From positions 923 to 48,569 of the forward strand of contig JAENRP010000114.1 in assembly GCA_024741835.1 (NCBI GenBank): a stretch of DNA of 47,647 bases, in the 5' to 3' direction. Numbering within the stretch: position 1 is the first letter of the stretch; every line of letters starts with the position of its first letter. The stretch is from Diplocarpon mali. Lineage: Eukaryota > Ascomycota > Leotiomycetes > Helotiales > Drepanopezizaceae. Shown in pieces: positions 35,801 through 45,764 of this stretch. The translations under genes were made by a program, and so were the position numbers. The notes under the pieces are model-generated. The model did no database searches. It saw nothing but the letters and a program-made list of their open reading frames with translations, and was not told the origin of the DNA.

Positions 35801-38444
35801 CAGGGCTGTCATGGCCTGGAGATTGACAAAGTCAGCTCATCAGTAGGTCTGGATCAATCATTGNNNNNNNNNNNNNCTCACCAGTGCTGTGACGAAGAGG
35901 AGAACCCAGTAGGTGAAGAAAGCTGAGCCGCTGTGCTTCAACCCAACCATGAAATACAGCACAACTGAGAAGTTCGTGATCCGAAAGGCGATAACCGGCA
36001 TATCGGCAATGATCTGAGCGATGTGGTAGGCCGCCAGGCGGGTAAAAGCAAAGTACCTATGCTTGAGATGCACTGGTCTCCCATGGAACGAATCAGCCAC
36101 CTCGGACATGGCTATCAATGTGTTGTACAGCAGAGCGAAGAACAGAGCTCCAGATTTGACGAACAGCCCGGCAGAGTTATCAGGAGCGTCGTAGAAGAGA
36201 GAACCGAGTATCAGCGCGAGCGCAGCGCTGGAGATCTGTTTCATGAGGAAGGTCTTCTTGTCTCCCCAGAGGATCTGGTACTGCCGGATGAGACAAGCTT
36301 CCACCTGTGCCAGGAAACCGACAGTGAACGAATCTCCGCAACTCTCAGCAGCGATAGATCGCTGGAAGGTCGCCGTCGCTTCTCTCGCCTCCACTGTGGT
36401 CGGGTAGTCGTACTGTGCCACCATCTGCTGGTAGATGTCCGACTCCTCGTACACGTCGCGCAGCGTCTTGATGCTGCGTGGGAACGTCGCGATGCATTCG
36501 GGCCTGACTTCTCGCTCGTTGGGCATCGTGACGCCTGTCAGGTAGTCGGCAGTGTTGGCACCGGGCAGACATTCGAAGCCCAGCCCTTCCATGAAGGGTC
36601 GTGCGTCCTGGGTAGGGCCAAAGAAAATCTGCTGCCCTTGATCGAGGAGCAGGACTTTGTCGAACAGGTCGTAGATGCCATTGCCGGGCTGGTACAGGGT
36701 TACGATGGTCGACAATCCTCGGATCTTCGTCAAGACTTGCAGAGCTTTGATGTGCTGCAATGCCCTGGGACTGGTCAGCAAATGTGTTGGGGTGCTACAT
36801 CGTAGGCCGGGATCCTTACGTGCTCGCGTCAAGCCCTCGAGTGGAGTTATCCCAGCAGAAGATGGAAGCGCGAGTAGCCAAGCATTCTGCTATTGACACT
36901 CGCTTCCGCTCGCCTCCGGAGACGCCCCTGGTGAACTCGTCCCCGATCTTGGTGTTGAGAGTATGCTCAATACCGAGAGCCTGCAAAAGGACATCGCGGT
37001 ATTCCTTCCGAGATGTTTCCTTTTCGTTTTTGGGCTTGTTCCAGGGAACTTTCAGTCGAGTGGCGAAGTCCAGCGTCTGGCCCACCGTGAGAGACGGGAA
37101 GAACAATTCACGCTCTGTGTTCATCACAATCTGTCCCATGTACCGCTTAGCCGCCTTGTGGTCCATCGATCCATAATGGACTTCACCACTGATGGACTCG
37201 TAGCCCCGTCTTCGATTTGCTAGCAGACTCAGCAGCGTAGTGCACCCTGCTAGAAGTTAGCACGGCATATACAAGAATTTGGGCACATGAGATCGGCGAG
37301 ATCCCAGGCGTTATGCTGCCTCGTGGAAATGAGGGCAGAGGTTCAGGAAGAATCAACACATACCAGATCCAGGTTTGCCGAGGACCAACAACATCTCTCC
37401 GGGCTTCACGCATCCATGCGTCTTGTTCAGAATCACTCGATCTGCCGGCGAGCGCTTCGCACGTTGCAGTTTTCGCGAAACGTCGAATTGCGAGGCGAAA
37501 TTTTCGTGGATTGCTGCGTCGCTGCTGACGCCCGTTACTGTGAGGTCTCGCCACGTGATGCCAAGTTCCTGAGGAGTAGCGCCTGAAGCCTTCTCTCTGT
37601 TCAAGTAGTCTTCCAGCTTGGCGTGCGACTCCTCCGTCGTACTGCCATGGTCTTCGAGCAAGCTGGATAACGTGGGTTCTGAACCAAGGTGACTTTCGGG
37701 CTTGTTGCTCTCGGTATTCTCAACATGGATGGAGGCCGAAGCTGATGACGCGCCTGTGCCTTCGGCGAGCCTGTTACCTGTCACTGGTCCAGTATGTTCT
37801 TCCGAACTGCTATCGACTTGAACCAGTGCAGTAGGCTCTTCCGAGTTGCTATCGACTTGAGCCAGTGCAGTAGGTTCTTCCGAACTGCTATCGACTTGAA
37901 CCAGTGCAGTAGGTTCTTCCGAGTTGCTATCGACTTGAGCCAGTGCAGTAGGTTCTTCCGAACTGCTATCGACTTGAACCAGTGCAGTAGGTTCTTCCGA
38001 GTTGCTATCGACTTGAGCCAGTGCAGTAGGTTCTTCCGAACTGCTATCGACTTGAGCCAGTGCAGTATGTTCTTCTGAGTTTCTATCGACTTGAACCAGT
38101 CCCAATGGCGTCCTATCCAAGTCCCTGTGGCTCTTGGCTTGCTCAGGCTCGGACTCTTCGATATGTTCGTCCGGGGGTGAAGATGACGATCCTCCTTCTG
38201 CAGGCGCATCGCCCGTCACTGGACCCCGAGGCGTTGTAGATGTTACATCCTCATGATCTTCCACCAGTTTAAGTAATTTATGCTCGGATTCCTTCCGAAG
38301 TTCGACTGCATCAGTCTCGACAGTCCGCTCGGTATGGTCGTCGGGCGGAGATGAAGCTGCTGGTTCCTTCTTCACAGCATCACTTATCGTGGGGACAGTA
38401 TCCGACAACTCCTTTCCTCCTCTGACTGGCTCTTCGTCCTGCAT
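32819..38444 (-). CDS. Full-size PDR-type ABC-G multidrug transporter
   Basis: Plasma-membrane efflux pump, (NBD-TMD)2, 1692 residues. Eight exons (minus): 38444-37364, 37246-36820, 36764-35882, 35815-35460, 35362-35273, 35216-34780, 34727-34681 and 34576-32819. All junctions keep frame with GT..AG ends; introns are 52-117 nt. NBD1 has the fungal PDR-type Walker A GKPGSGCTTLLS (Cys for Lys), signature [13 protein letters not shown] and Walker [19 protein letters not shown]1 spans about 640-915. NBD2 has canonical [17 protein letters not shown], a degenerate signature [14 protein letters not shown] and [14 protein letters not shown] (usually SGLDSQ). TMD2 ends in [11 protein letters not shown]. 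Introns split both Walker A regions. The N-terminus is unusually long (about 350 residues before Walker A), acidic and carries an eight-unit 13-residue repeat. Intron 3 contains a 13-N gap. The ATG at 38444 is preferred over an in-frame one at 38540, whose extension looks non-coding. Divergent from the RTA1-like gene. Confidence 0.92.
35864..35876. other. Assembly gap (13 N) within an ABC transporter intron
   Basis: The gap lies just after the donor GTGAG (minus strand) of intron 3, so it does not touch the protein. The flanking exons join as [14 protein letters not shown]. Confidence 0.9.
37791..38102 (-). repeat. 39-bp coding minisatellite, eight units, in the ABC transporter N-terminus
   Basis: Eight head-to-tail 39-bp units keep frame and encode 13-residue repeats. 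Inner units alternate between [13 protein letters not shown] and [13 protein letters not shown], giving a 78-bp higher-order period; the outer units end SEEHT. The flanks share GPVTG and AEG motifs, suggesting older duplications around the array. The unit is acidic, Ser/Glu-rich and resembles casein-kinase-type phosphorylation sites (SSSEE), which is an inference only. Confidence 0.93.
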
Positions 38445-38774
38445 CCTGTTGCGTAAGTTTCCAGTTTGATGTGCCCTCGTGAAGTGCCAGTATGACCGTC
38501 CCACAAGTGTCAAAGATCCACCACCACTGAACCTAAGCAAAGGCGAACAAAACGAAGCGAGCGTGGACAGCAGTAGAGATGGCTAAATGCTCCTCAGAGG
38601 GATATCCAAGTCTCATACGCCTCGTTCCCAACGAGAAGGTCGCAAACTTCCTCATTCATATCCATCCGAGCCCCGAGTGCTTGCTATCGCTGAATAAACA
38701 ATAAACGGCGGGCCGCAGAGTCGGAGGCCGATGTGGGCTTTTCTGTAGTAAGCATGTCCCCGCAGACGGAGAAG

Positions 38775-38792
38775 TCGGTATAAAAATACCGA
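38775..38792. promoter_or_regulatory. CGG-N10-CCG palindrome, candidate Zn2Cys6 site
   Basis: TCGGTATAAAAATACCGA has 7-bp arms around AAAA. CGG and CCG half-sites are separated by 10 bp, the spacing known for Put3-type Zn2Cys6 dimers, and the centre holds a TATAAAA sequence. It is 331 bp from the ABC start and 512 bp from the RTA1-like start. Confidence 0.55.
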
Positions 38793-38951
38793 TCCCCATA
38801 GCTTCCTGCAACACGCCTTGACGCCGTTTCCCCGACGTCTGGTCTGAATCTTGAAGTGGAATATCGAGGCATGTGGCTCCAGCACACTTGATTGGATTTG
38901 CCCCTATCCAGATCTCGCTTGTCGGGAAAACAATCCCCGCAGGGGTGAGGG

Positions 38952-38971
38952 CGCCGCTTATATAAGCGGCG
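38952..38971. promoter_or_regulatory. Perfect 20-bp palindrome, candidate regulon operator (copy 1)
   Basis: CGCCGCTTATATAAGCGGCG is a perfect palindrome with everted CCG-N10-CGG half-sites around a TATATAA core. Its centre CCGCTTA..TAAGCGG is shared with the palindrome at 45446-45462 upstream of the Zn2Cys6 regulator and the amidohydrolase. It lies about 333 bp before the RTA1-like start. Confidence 0.65.
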
Positions 38972-39303
38972 TCTCTGTGAGTCTCGGCCAATCAGTATGC
39001 ACGAAATGAGAAGCGAGACTAACAAACAAACGCTCCCGACAAGCGCCCTGATTCGGATTTTTGACCAGTTGCTTCTCGCAGCTCTGCTCCAGCTGATGAG
39101 ACATTTCCAACCCCCTCCAGTGACGACGTCACGCATTCGAGTTCTCCCACCGACCTCGTCGTCCTCCCCTCTTCCCCTTGCGCTCCAGAGCAAACCACCA
39201 TCTCACTCAGTTTGTCATCTGGAGATTCTCGCACCCTACGCTCGTACAGGAATCCTGAACGCCTTCAAATACATTCAGCACCAGAGGAGCGCAGCCATAC
39301 AAG

Positions 39304-40402
39304 ATGTCTATTAGCAAAGAAGACTGTACGCTGGCCACCTGCGACGTGAGTATATCGTCGATTGGCTACCTCCCAAACGTGGCCGGCAATGCTTTTCTAG
39401 CCGGCTGGTTCGGTCTCTGTCTTGTTGCTCAGCTAGCTCTCTCTATCAAATACAAGACGTGGAGCCACTTGGCCGGTCAATTCTTCGGGCTCATCTTGGA
39501 ATTGATCGGATACGTCGCCCGAGCCAAACTCCACGATGACCCATTCGACGATAAGATGTTTGTGATGTATGTATCCCGCTTGGGTTGAGAGAGACGGTGT
39601 GATTGTCACATGGTACGGATGCCTTTGCTGAGACCTAGCAGATACATCATCACGGCGACGATTGCGCCAGCTTTCTTGTGCTACACCATCTACCTCACCT
39701 TCGGCCGTATTGTGATCGTCTACGGCACTCACCTATCCGTCATTCCTTTCAGACTCTACACCATTATCTTTGTCACCACGGACATCATCTGTCTCGTTCT
39801 GCAGGCTGGCGGCGCGGGGTGGACCCAAGCCAAAGATATACAGCCCGACACGCTGGAAAAGGCGATCAATGTCTTGAGAGCCGGCCTTGGAATGCAGGTC
39901 GCGAGTCTGAGTATCTTCATCGTGCTCTCCGCCGACTTTGCCTGGCGCGTGCTGAAGAAGAAGAACCTATGGAGCGCGCGATTCGTTCAAGTACGCGAGA
40001 AGAAACGTTTTAAGCCTATGCTTATTGGTGAGCTGCTAGCCGACCCATCCCCTTGAGTACGCCATGAAGAACAGTGCTCATCGATTCTCTTCAGGATTCT
40101 TCACTGCCGCCATGCTGATTCTGGCTCGATCTGCCTACCGTATTGAGGAGCTTAGCCAGGGATTCGTCCCACCGGAGGATAACGCTGAGATTCTCTATAT
40201 GATATTTGAAGGTGCCATGATCGGACTCGCATCCATCATCCTCGTCGCGGCCCACCCTGGTCCCGTCTTTGGGTCTGCATGGAAAGCTACCGGTTTCTTC
40301 TCGAAGCAGCCCAAGAAGGGAGAGGTGGAAACCGGCAACGCTGAGCACGGTGTAGAGTTGATATCCGAGGACAAGCACCGCAGCTCAAATACCCACGCCT
40401 GA
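39304..40402 (+). CDS. RTA1-like multi-pass membrane protein
   Basis: Member of the fungal RTA1/RSB1 lipid-translocating exporter-like family, seven-helix proteins of the plasma membrane linked to resistance to 7-aminocholesterol and to sphingoid-base efflux. Exons 39304-39566, 39642-40027 and 40095-40402 give 318 residues; introns are 75 nt (GTATGT..GCAG) and 67 nt (GTGAGC..TCAG). Typical elements: an N-terminal YLPNVAGNAFLAGWFGLCL helix; GLILELIGYVARA; YIITATIAPAFLCYTIYLTF; FVTTDIICLVLQAGGAGW, the family's TDxxxxxxQxxGGG-like helix; and a last helix region YMIFEGAMIGLASIILVAAH ending HPGPVF. The cytosolic tail is charged. The start ATG has a good context (AAGATGT). It is divergent from the ABC transporter across a shared promoter, so both may export or buffer the same amphiphilic compound (inference). 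Confidence 0.92.
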
Positions 40403-41228
40403 CGAGATAGTACTGGAGGCTTCGACATTGCCGATCCCTGGCTAATGTCCCGGACCACGTGATTCATAGTTCTGGGACGAGCCGGCCACATGTTTCTCCG
40501 GCTGTCACCTCGTAGGTGCAGGATGGATGGGTGTATGTGCCCAGTCAAAATGGGCGTTAGAGGAATAGCAACGGTTCAGTGCGTGTTGGCATGGCCGAAC
40601 GGGTTAGTGTACACGCGGGTGTATAGTTTTCAGGTTCTCGGAGTAACCTTTCCAATACCAGGGTTGCCAGCAGTGCAGGGGAGCTGTGTGAACTAGCTCT
40701 GCAAAGGTCTAATGTTTTGTTGATTGTACTCTAGCGAAGAATCTCGTCGTGAAAGCTTCATCCTTCCAACTCCCGGCGAGCATCTCCTCAAACCTTGCCT
40801 CAAGCTGAGCCGGGGTTTGTTTTGAGAATAGCAGCTTGGGGTAAGAATCGTATACAAGAGATCATGTATAGAGAAAGAGGTTGGCGCGTATCGTTTCATG
40901 GCAAAACAGTGGCGCCTGTTTGTCGGGGGAACCAGAGTTTTCATCGTGAGGGGAACCGGATGAACTGTTGACTTTCAGCAAAGAAATCGGATACTCGAAT
41001 ACTGTTGTCCTGGCATCTAGTCAAATGTAATGCATACCTCCTCTTCCCTTTAATTTCTAACCACGCGTGAGAAATATCGCATTCGGGATTCGTTGAAGCT
41101 ACGCCCCAGTCATTGCTCGGATAACAGGCATTTTCTCTCTAGCTGCTCGTCGTATCATTTTCATGTAAGAAGATCTTCCTCGACAAGTGACTCAACCCAT
41201 GACCGAGAAACCCAAGGATCCAGCACTA
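40403..41228. other. Convergent intergenic region, RTA1-like gene to glycosyltransferase
   Basis: No coding frame is convincing. At 40583-40671 there is a tRNA-like stretch (A-box-like TGGCCGAACGGGTTAG, two alternative acceptor-like stems) but no valid B box, so it is not called as a tRNA. The rest should hold the two 3' UTRs. Confidence 0.5.
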
Positions 41229-42739
41229 TCAGAACGACTTCAACCTCTTCCAAAAACCCATCCTCGCCGACGGCATCTCCAGATGCGGCGGCCGCGACAT
41301 CTCCAAACCACCTGGCTTGATAAGCCGCGCCTCGTGATCGAATAAGACCTCCTGGATCTTGACCGCCGCCTCCTGCGGTCCAATCCTCGCTCTCAGAGTG
41401 ACGATCCGCTGCATGCGCAGAATGTTGCTCCGAAAGTGTCCATCTTTATCCTCGAGCAGCAGAATGGCTCTCTGCGCTGCCTCCGCGGCCGTGAACTTGT
41501 GCTTGTCCAGCCGGAACCCTACACCGTTCAGTTCGCAGCGCAGCGCGTTTGCGTTCTGGTCCCCGTGGTGTGGCATGCAGAGCGTAGGGACGCCGTGGTA
41601 CATGGCCTCGAAAGCCGAGGCGGACCCGGCGTGCGAGATGAAGAGTTTGGTCGCCTTGTGGGCGAGCACGGCGCGCTGAGGGACCCATGGGGAGAGGAGG
41701 ATGTTGCCGTTGATCTTGCTGTCGGAGTACTCGCCTGTTGTGGCGGACTCGGGCACCTTTTTCACGGACCAGATGGCGCCGTCGATACGCCCTTCCTCCA
41801 ATAGGGCTCGAAGGGTATTCCACAGCTTCATAAAGCGGGTTGGAGTCAGGGCTGCCAAAGTGCCGAATGCAACATAGACCACAGAGGAGCGGTTCGAAAG
41901 GAAGTCGGAAAATTCAGACGTAAGCGGACTCCATGTTTCTCGAATTAGTGGCCCAACAGGGACGACTAGAGGATGCAGAGCCCGGGGCGTTTCAAACCCC
42001 CAGAACGAGTTCACGAAATGCAGATGTGCTCTGTCCCTGATCTTGGTGTTTTTCGCGCGAAGTGCCACTCTGGCTCTGAACCAGGGCAGCATATCGACGA
42101 GTAGGAGGAGGGCAATCCACGTTTCGTAGATCCGCTGTCTTGGTGACGCATTCTCGGTTGTCAGGATATCCTGCTGGAGGCCTGGCAGACCAGGAACAAA
42201 AGATGCCGTGCCCAAGGGGAAACTGAGCTGCGAGGAGCAGGTTGCATACGGAACGTTGAACTCCAGAGCAAGGTCCACGGCGGCAATCTCGAGGAAATCA
42301 GCCAGAATGAAATCAAATGCTGCTGGTCCAGTTCGTTGCGCGACGATGGGTCTCAAATTCTGATGGATTTCAGGGTAGAAGGAGTCGAAGAACATCAGCG
42401 TGGATGCAAGCACTTTCCGTCCTGCGCGCGAAGATGAGACTGCCTCGCCAACGTTGAAGTGTATCTCTGCATCTTGCACGGGGTCCATCGGTCTGCAGAC
42501 CGCGTAGGTGCCTTGCACGAAATCCGGGAGATCGTAGAGCTGGCCTTCCATCCCAGCAATGGTGATCCGGTGGCCCCAGCCATGAAGAGCTCGACATATC
42601 TCCAGCAGAGGAGCTGTGTATGAGGGTTGATTAGCTGAATCGAGTTCCAGCAAATGAGCAGGAAAAGGCTCATACCGAGATGTGTCCTCCTCCCCACTAC
42701 CGCAACCACGAGAATATGCCTTGACTCAATGGACGCCAT
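41229..42739 (-). CDS. UDP-glycosyltransferase (GT1-type)
   Basis: Soluble GT-B enzyme that transfers a sugar from UDP-sugar to a small lipophilic acceptor. Exons 42739-42676 and 42613-41229 (minus) give 482 residues. The 62-nt intron (GTATGA..ACAG, with GCTAAT as a possible branch site) joins VVGRRTHL to APLLEICRALHGWGHRITIAG, restoring the N-terminal Rossmann strand and its likely catalytic His (H20 in RRTHLAP). The donor-binding C-terminal half shows the UGT signature: SPWVPQRAVLAHKATKLFIS, then HAGSASAFEAMYHGVPTLCM and PHHGDQNANA, with the Asp-Gln pair that contacts the sugar. No signal peptide or C-terminal membrane anchor is seen, unlike animal UGTs. The acceptor cannot be predicted. 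Beside an efflux pump and a decarboxylase-like enzyme, conjugation for detoxification or tailoring of a metabolite is plausible. Confidence 0.93.
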
Positions 42740-43352
42740 GATGTGCGACTCAGTGCTCGCAAAAGAACCCCCTTTAGAGACTCTTGAGACTAGAGGCTAC
42801 AAAGCCGAGAAGTCTCCACAGGCCACGGCACCGTAGCACCATGGATATGTCCATCGCGAATTACCGAACGCCGTCTTAAGGGAGAGAGAAGAAAAAAAAA
42901 AACAGCTAGGAAAGAAGCCTGATTTTGACACCATGCGATTAGTCATCGGCAACGGTTGAGGTGATTTTTAAGTCCGGCCTTTGTAGACAAGAATTCAATG
43001 CTATCCTTAACTCCCGCCGGAGATCCGATCTCTGGCCCACTCTTGGAAGCAAGACATCTAGCGGCTGAGACCGCCCGCGGGATCGACAGGTGGCACCCAA
43101 GAAATGTGGAACATGTGGGTATTTTGCAAAGGTTTCTTTAGGGCGGAGGGTTTGATCAGAATATCGTCAAGGCATTCAGATATCTGGACTGTGTACAAGC
43201 TACGATCCCCTCGCCTAAGTTCCCGCCCGCTAAAACAAAACAAAACAAGAAACGAAAATCGGCGCCGGCTGCAGGCTCCTGCCTTGAACAGTCAGAGTGC
43301 CGGGGGATGAGTGGGTTCCTGCCCTTCGAATGTCTTTGCAGCAGAGGCGCAA
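42740..43352. promoter_or_regulatory. Upstream region of the glycosyltransferase, with CGG-N6-CCG
   Basis: This 613-bp stretch lies between the glycosyltransferase start and the 3' end of the amidohydrolase. A GCGG-CTGAGA-CCGC inverted repeat (CGG-N6-CCG, 43062-43073) sits about 325 bp upstream of the glycosyltransferase, followed by CCCGCGGG (43074-43081). The CCGCTTA palindrome of the other two promoters is not found here. An A11 run lies at about 42,891-42,902. Confidence 0.45.
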
Positions 43353-44705
43353 TCAAGTCCAGACCCGACCGATTGCATGTTTGTTCAAAAGCTCCAGCGA
43401 GCTCTGCCTCAAGACCGGCTCTCCCAGCTGCTCTCCCCGAGCATTCGATACCTGGAAACGAGTCAGGTAGCTAGAAATCAATTCCACCACATCAGATGGT
43501 GCGTAGGGGTAGTCAGAGCCAAAGCCAACGTGTATCTCGTCGGAGAAGTCGAGCAGTCCATCCAACTGGGCCGAGCTCGTGCTCAGCGCTAGATCGTAGT
43601 GGAATCGTGCGAACTGGGCTACGGCCTCCTGCGCCGTGATGGGGACGATACTGGCAATGGGTGGGGCGAGCAGAGATGCAAGAGCCCGACTGGCAGTGTA
43701 GGGCAGAGCGCCTCCGGCGTGCGCCAAGATGACGTCGACATCGGGTGCGGCCGAGAGAGTACCTGTCATGACCAGATCGGTCGCAGTTCGTGTCGTGGCC
43801 CAGAGGAAGTCAATGACGAATTGAGGCAGGCCGGGTCCGATGAGCTCGGGCGTGACGTCCAAGCCGCTCGGGTGGATGAAGATGAGAGCCTTGTATTGCT
43901 GCAGTTTGGCCCATATGGGTGCGTAGACGGGGTCTCCGAGGAGTTTGCTGCCGTAGGAAGTGTAGATCGCCACGCCACTACAGAGCTTTTGCTCCGTGAA
44001 GAGGAAATCGAGTTCGGCTAGCACTCCGTCAACGTCTTGCCAGTCGGGGAGGGTGCCGAAGAAGCCAAGGCTGGCCGTAGACGTGGAATTCGAGTCAGGG
44101 GAGGCCGTGGAGTTACGAGAGCCGCTGATGGGGCGCGTCAGGTGTGGCAGGGTCACGTAAGATCCCAGCTCGGTATTCAGACTCCGAGCCAGATCTCGCG
44201 CTTCCTGGCCAGTGCCGAGGATGGAGACGCCAGGGGTCGAGATCGAGAGGATGGCTAGAGTAGCGATTTGTTAGTCCAGGTCTTCAAGGCTCCGTCTGTG
44301 ATTTTTTTGCTTTTTTTTTTTCTCTTCTTCTTTTCTTTTCGTGCAAGCCCGCCCGGTCGCGCTACCACAACCACACATACCGATGGAGATATTAGCTGCA
44401 GCCATAAATTCTCTGGTCGCGGCTAGAGACCAACCCGGCATATCGGTCTGAGCGACACAGGAAGAGTCAGTCGTGCCGAGTTTCAAGCCCAAATTTCCCC
44501 GGCTAGCTGTCGGACGTTGTGGAAAAAGAAAAGAAGTGAGACATACCTGGCCAGCCGCCGTCAGTATATTGGAAAAGGATAACGGGATGGCATGGATATG
44601 CGTATCTATTCTGCCCGTGCTCCTCTCCGCAAGGGGGCGCGCGCTGGTGAGCAGAGCCATCGTGAGGCATGTGGTCAGCAAAGAGAAGAGAGAGAGTGTG
44701 TACAT
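43353..44705 (-). CDS. Secreted amidohydrolase, 6-methylsalicylate/ACMS decarboxylase family
   Basis: Metal-dependent amidohydrolase-2 enzyme of the family containing ACMSD and 6-methylsalicylate decarboxylases. Exons 44705-44547, 44447-44381 and 44254-43353 (minus) give 375 residues. The 99-nt and 126-nt introns join ILTAAGQ to TDMPGWSLAA and NISI to AILSISTPGVSILG, matching the usual order of the family. Likely metal ligands are H36 and H38 (DTHIH), H203 (FIHPSG) and D322 (GSDYPY), with catalytic H254 (ILAHAGG), so the active site looks intact. Unusually it starts with a signal peptide (MYTLSLFSLLTTCLTMALLT, cleavage near SA-RP) and carries a Ser/Thr/Asn-rich insertion at about 118-138 with possible N-glycosylation sites, so it is probably secreted or luminal. 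It is divergent from the Zn2Cys6 regulator. The substrate is unknown; an aromatic or enol carboxylic acid is inferred from the family. Confidence 0.9.
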
Positions 44706-45764
44706 GGTGAACGGTGACCTGTCCTGAGCATCTCGCGGCGAAGGGCTCCCTGACTTCTCTTATGCAGAGCAATGCCCCTGTCAACATTTGTTCTTTTTGG
44801 TCGACGAAATGAGGGTTCAATCTATCGAAAACCTGTCTGTCCCAGGTTCGAGGACAATTTTCGCCCTCTGCTGCAGTGCGGTATTGACGACTCCACTGAT
44901 AATCCGGCTCTTCCTGGATGCAGCACTCAACAGTTTTTTCGTCGCCAAGGCACCTTGCCGCGGTCACCGATGCCACGGACGAGAGGCGTGAAGGCAAGAC
45001 TCCATGTCTGATTTTTCTCCTCGCGCCATTATCCCCGCCGAGATGCTGCTCGAAGATTGATCTGACTGTGCCGCACCTGTCGGGAGTCGGCAGCGACTTT
45101 TCGCGAGCACAATTTGGCTGGGGCCCGATGTTAGATCAAGGAGACCCGACGAGATGTGATATACCTTACCTGATGTGGCCGAGATCCATTGGGGGCGGAA
45201 GAAGAGGCACGAAGGGGGACGAAGAGGTCTATCTAACCCGACGAAAAAGCAACCCAACAGTCATCAAGCGGGGTCGGCCATTCCTCGGCTATTCCTCGGG
45301 GCCGCGACCGGGGAAAAAAGCTTGATCTGCCATGGTCTTGAGGTATTTGAGCGAGGAGATGTCAGCGAGGGGGACAACCTTCCCAGGTCCAGTATCGGCA
45401 GAACCACTATCAGCATCAGCATCATCATCCGGATCTTAATCAGCATCCGCTTATTAAGCGGAAGTTCAACGACATGGAAACTCCCTCTCCCACTTCCACT
45501 CCCTCTCACTTACACTCACACTCACTCGTTCCACCACCCCCCCCCACACCGATCCTATCTCTCTGCTCGATAGGCGGTACGCGTCTCGCCATGTTGTGTT
45601 TCTGTCGACGGCGCGAGCATTAAACTAAGGCGAGCAGAGTCAGTCGGTCACTCGGCTAGCTCGTTGCGTTCGCTCAGAACCAAACCCAGAACCAGAACCA
45701 GACCCAGACCCAGACCCAGACCCTGATCCAGTCTCGCTCGGCTCAGTCGTGGGTTTTCGGCACC
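44706..45764. promoter_or_regulatory. Bidirectional promoter between the amidohydrolase and the regulator
   Basis: A 1059-bp divergent intergenic region. It contains the palindrome at 45446-45462, CAT/CAGCATC-rich repeats just before it (about 45,409-45,446), CACTC-rich tracts (about 45,495-45,535) and a CCAGAC hexamer run (about 45,676-45,722) directly upstream of the regulator start, probably 5' UTR. Reading frames through these tracts are low-complexity and not supported as genes. Confidence 0.65.
45446..45462. promoter_or_regulatory. 17-bp palindrome, candidate regulon operator (copy 2)
   Basis: TCCGCTTATTAAGCGGA is a perfect palindrome around one central T, with everted CCG-N9-CGG half-sites. 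It shares CCGCTTA..TAAGCGG with the palindrome at 38952-38971 and differs only by one base of spacing. It lies about 303 bp before the regulator start, so autoregulation is possible. Confidence 0.65.

Larger units (their letters stand above)
38445..39303. promoter_or_regulatory. Bidirectional promoter between the ABC transporter and the RTA1-like gene
   Basis: An 859-bp divergent intergenic region that should drive both genes. It contains two CGG/CCG palindromes, each overlapping a TATA-like core, listed separately. A CCAAT box (GGCCAATCAG, about 38987-38996) lies about 310 bp before the RTA1-like start, and a further CAAT-like ATTGG is near 38892. No coding frame is convincing here. Confidence 0.7.

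Noticed and set aside
37794..38209. Long open frames on both strands through the ABC N-terminal repeat
   Set aside because: A 39-bp unit keeps every frame open or closed periodically; only the NBD-linked minus frame continues into a recognisable protein.
40583..40671. Possible tRNA (A-box-like TGGCCGAACGGGTTAG; stems GTGTTGG/CCAATAC or GTTGGCA/TGCCAGC; an AGGTT/AACCT hairpin)
   Set aside because: The two acceptor stems are mutually exclusive, there is no valid GGTTCRANNCC B box, and the anticodon arm cannot be formed with a 7-base loop.
45640..45764. Gly-Ser repeat protein on the minus strand upstream of the regulator
   Set aside because: It is the antisense reading of a CCAGAC hexamer run and overlaps the divergently read regulator.
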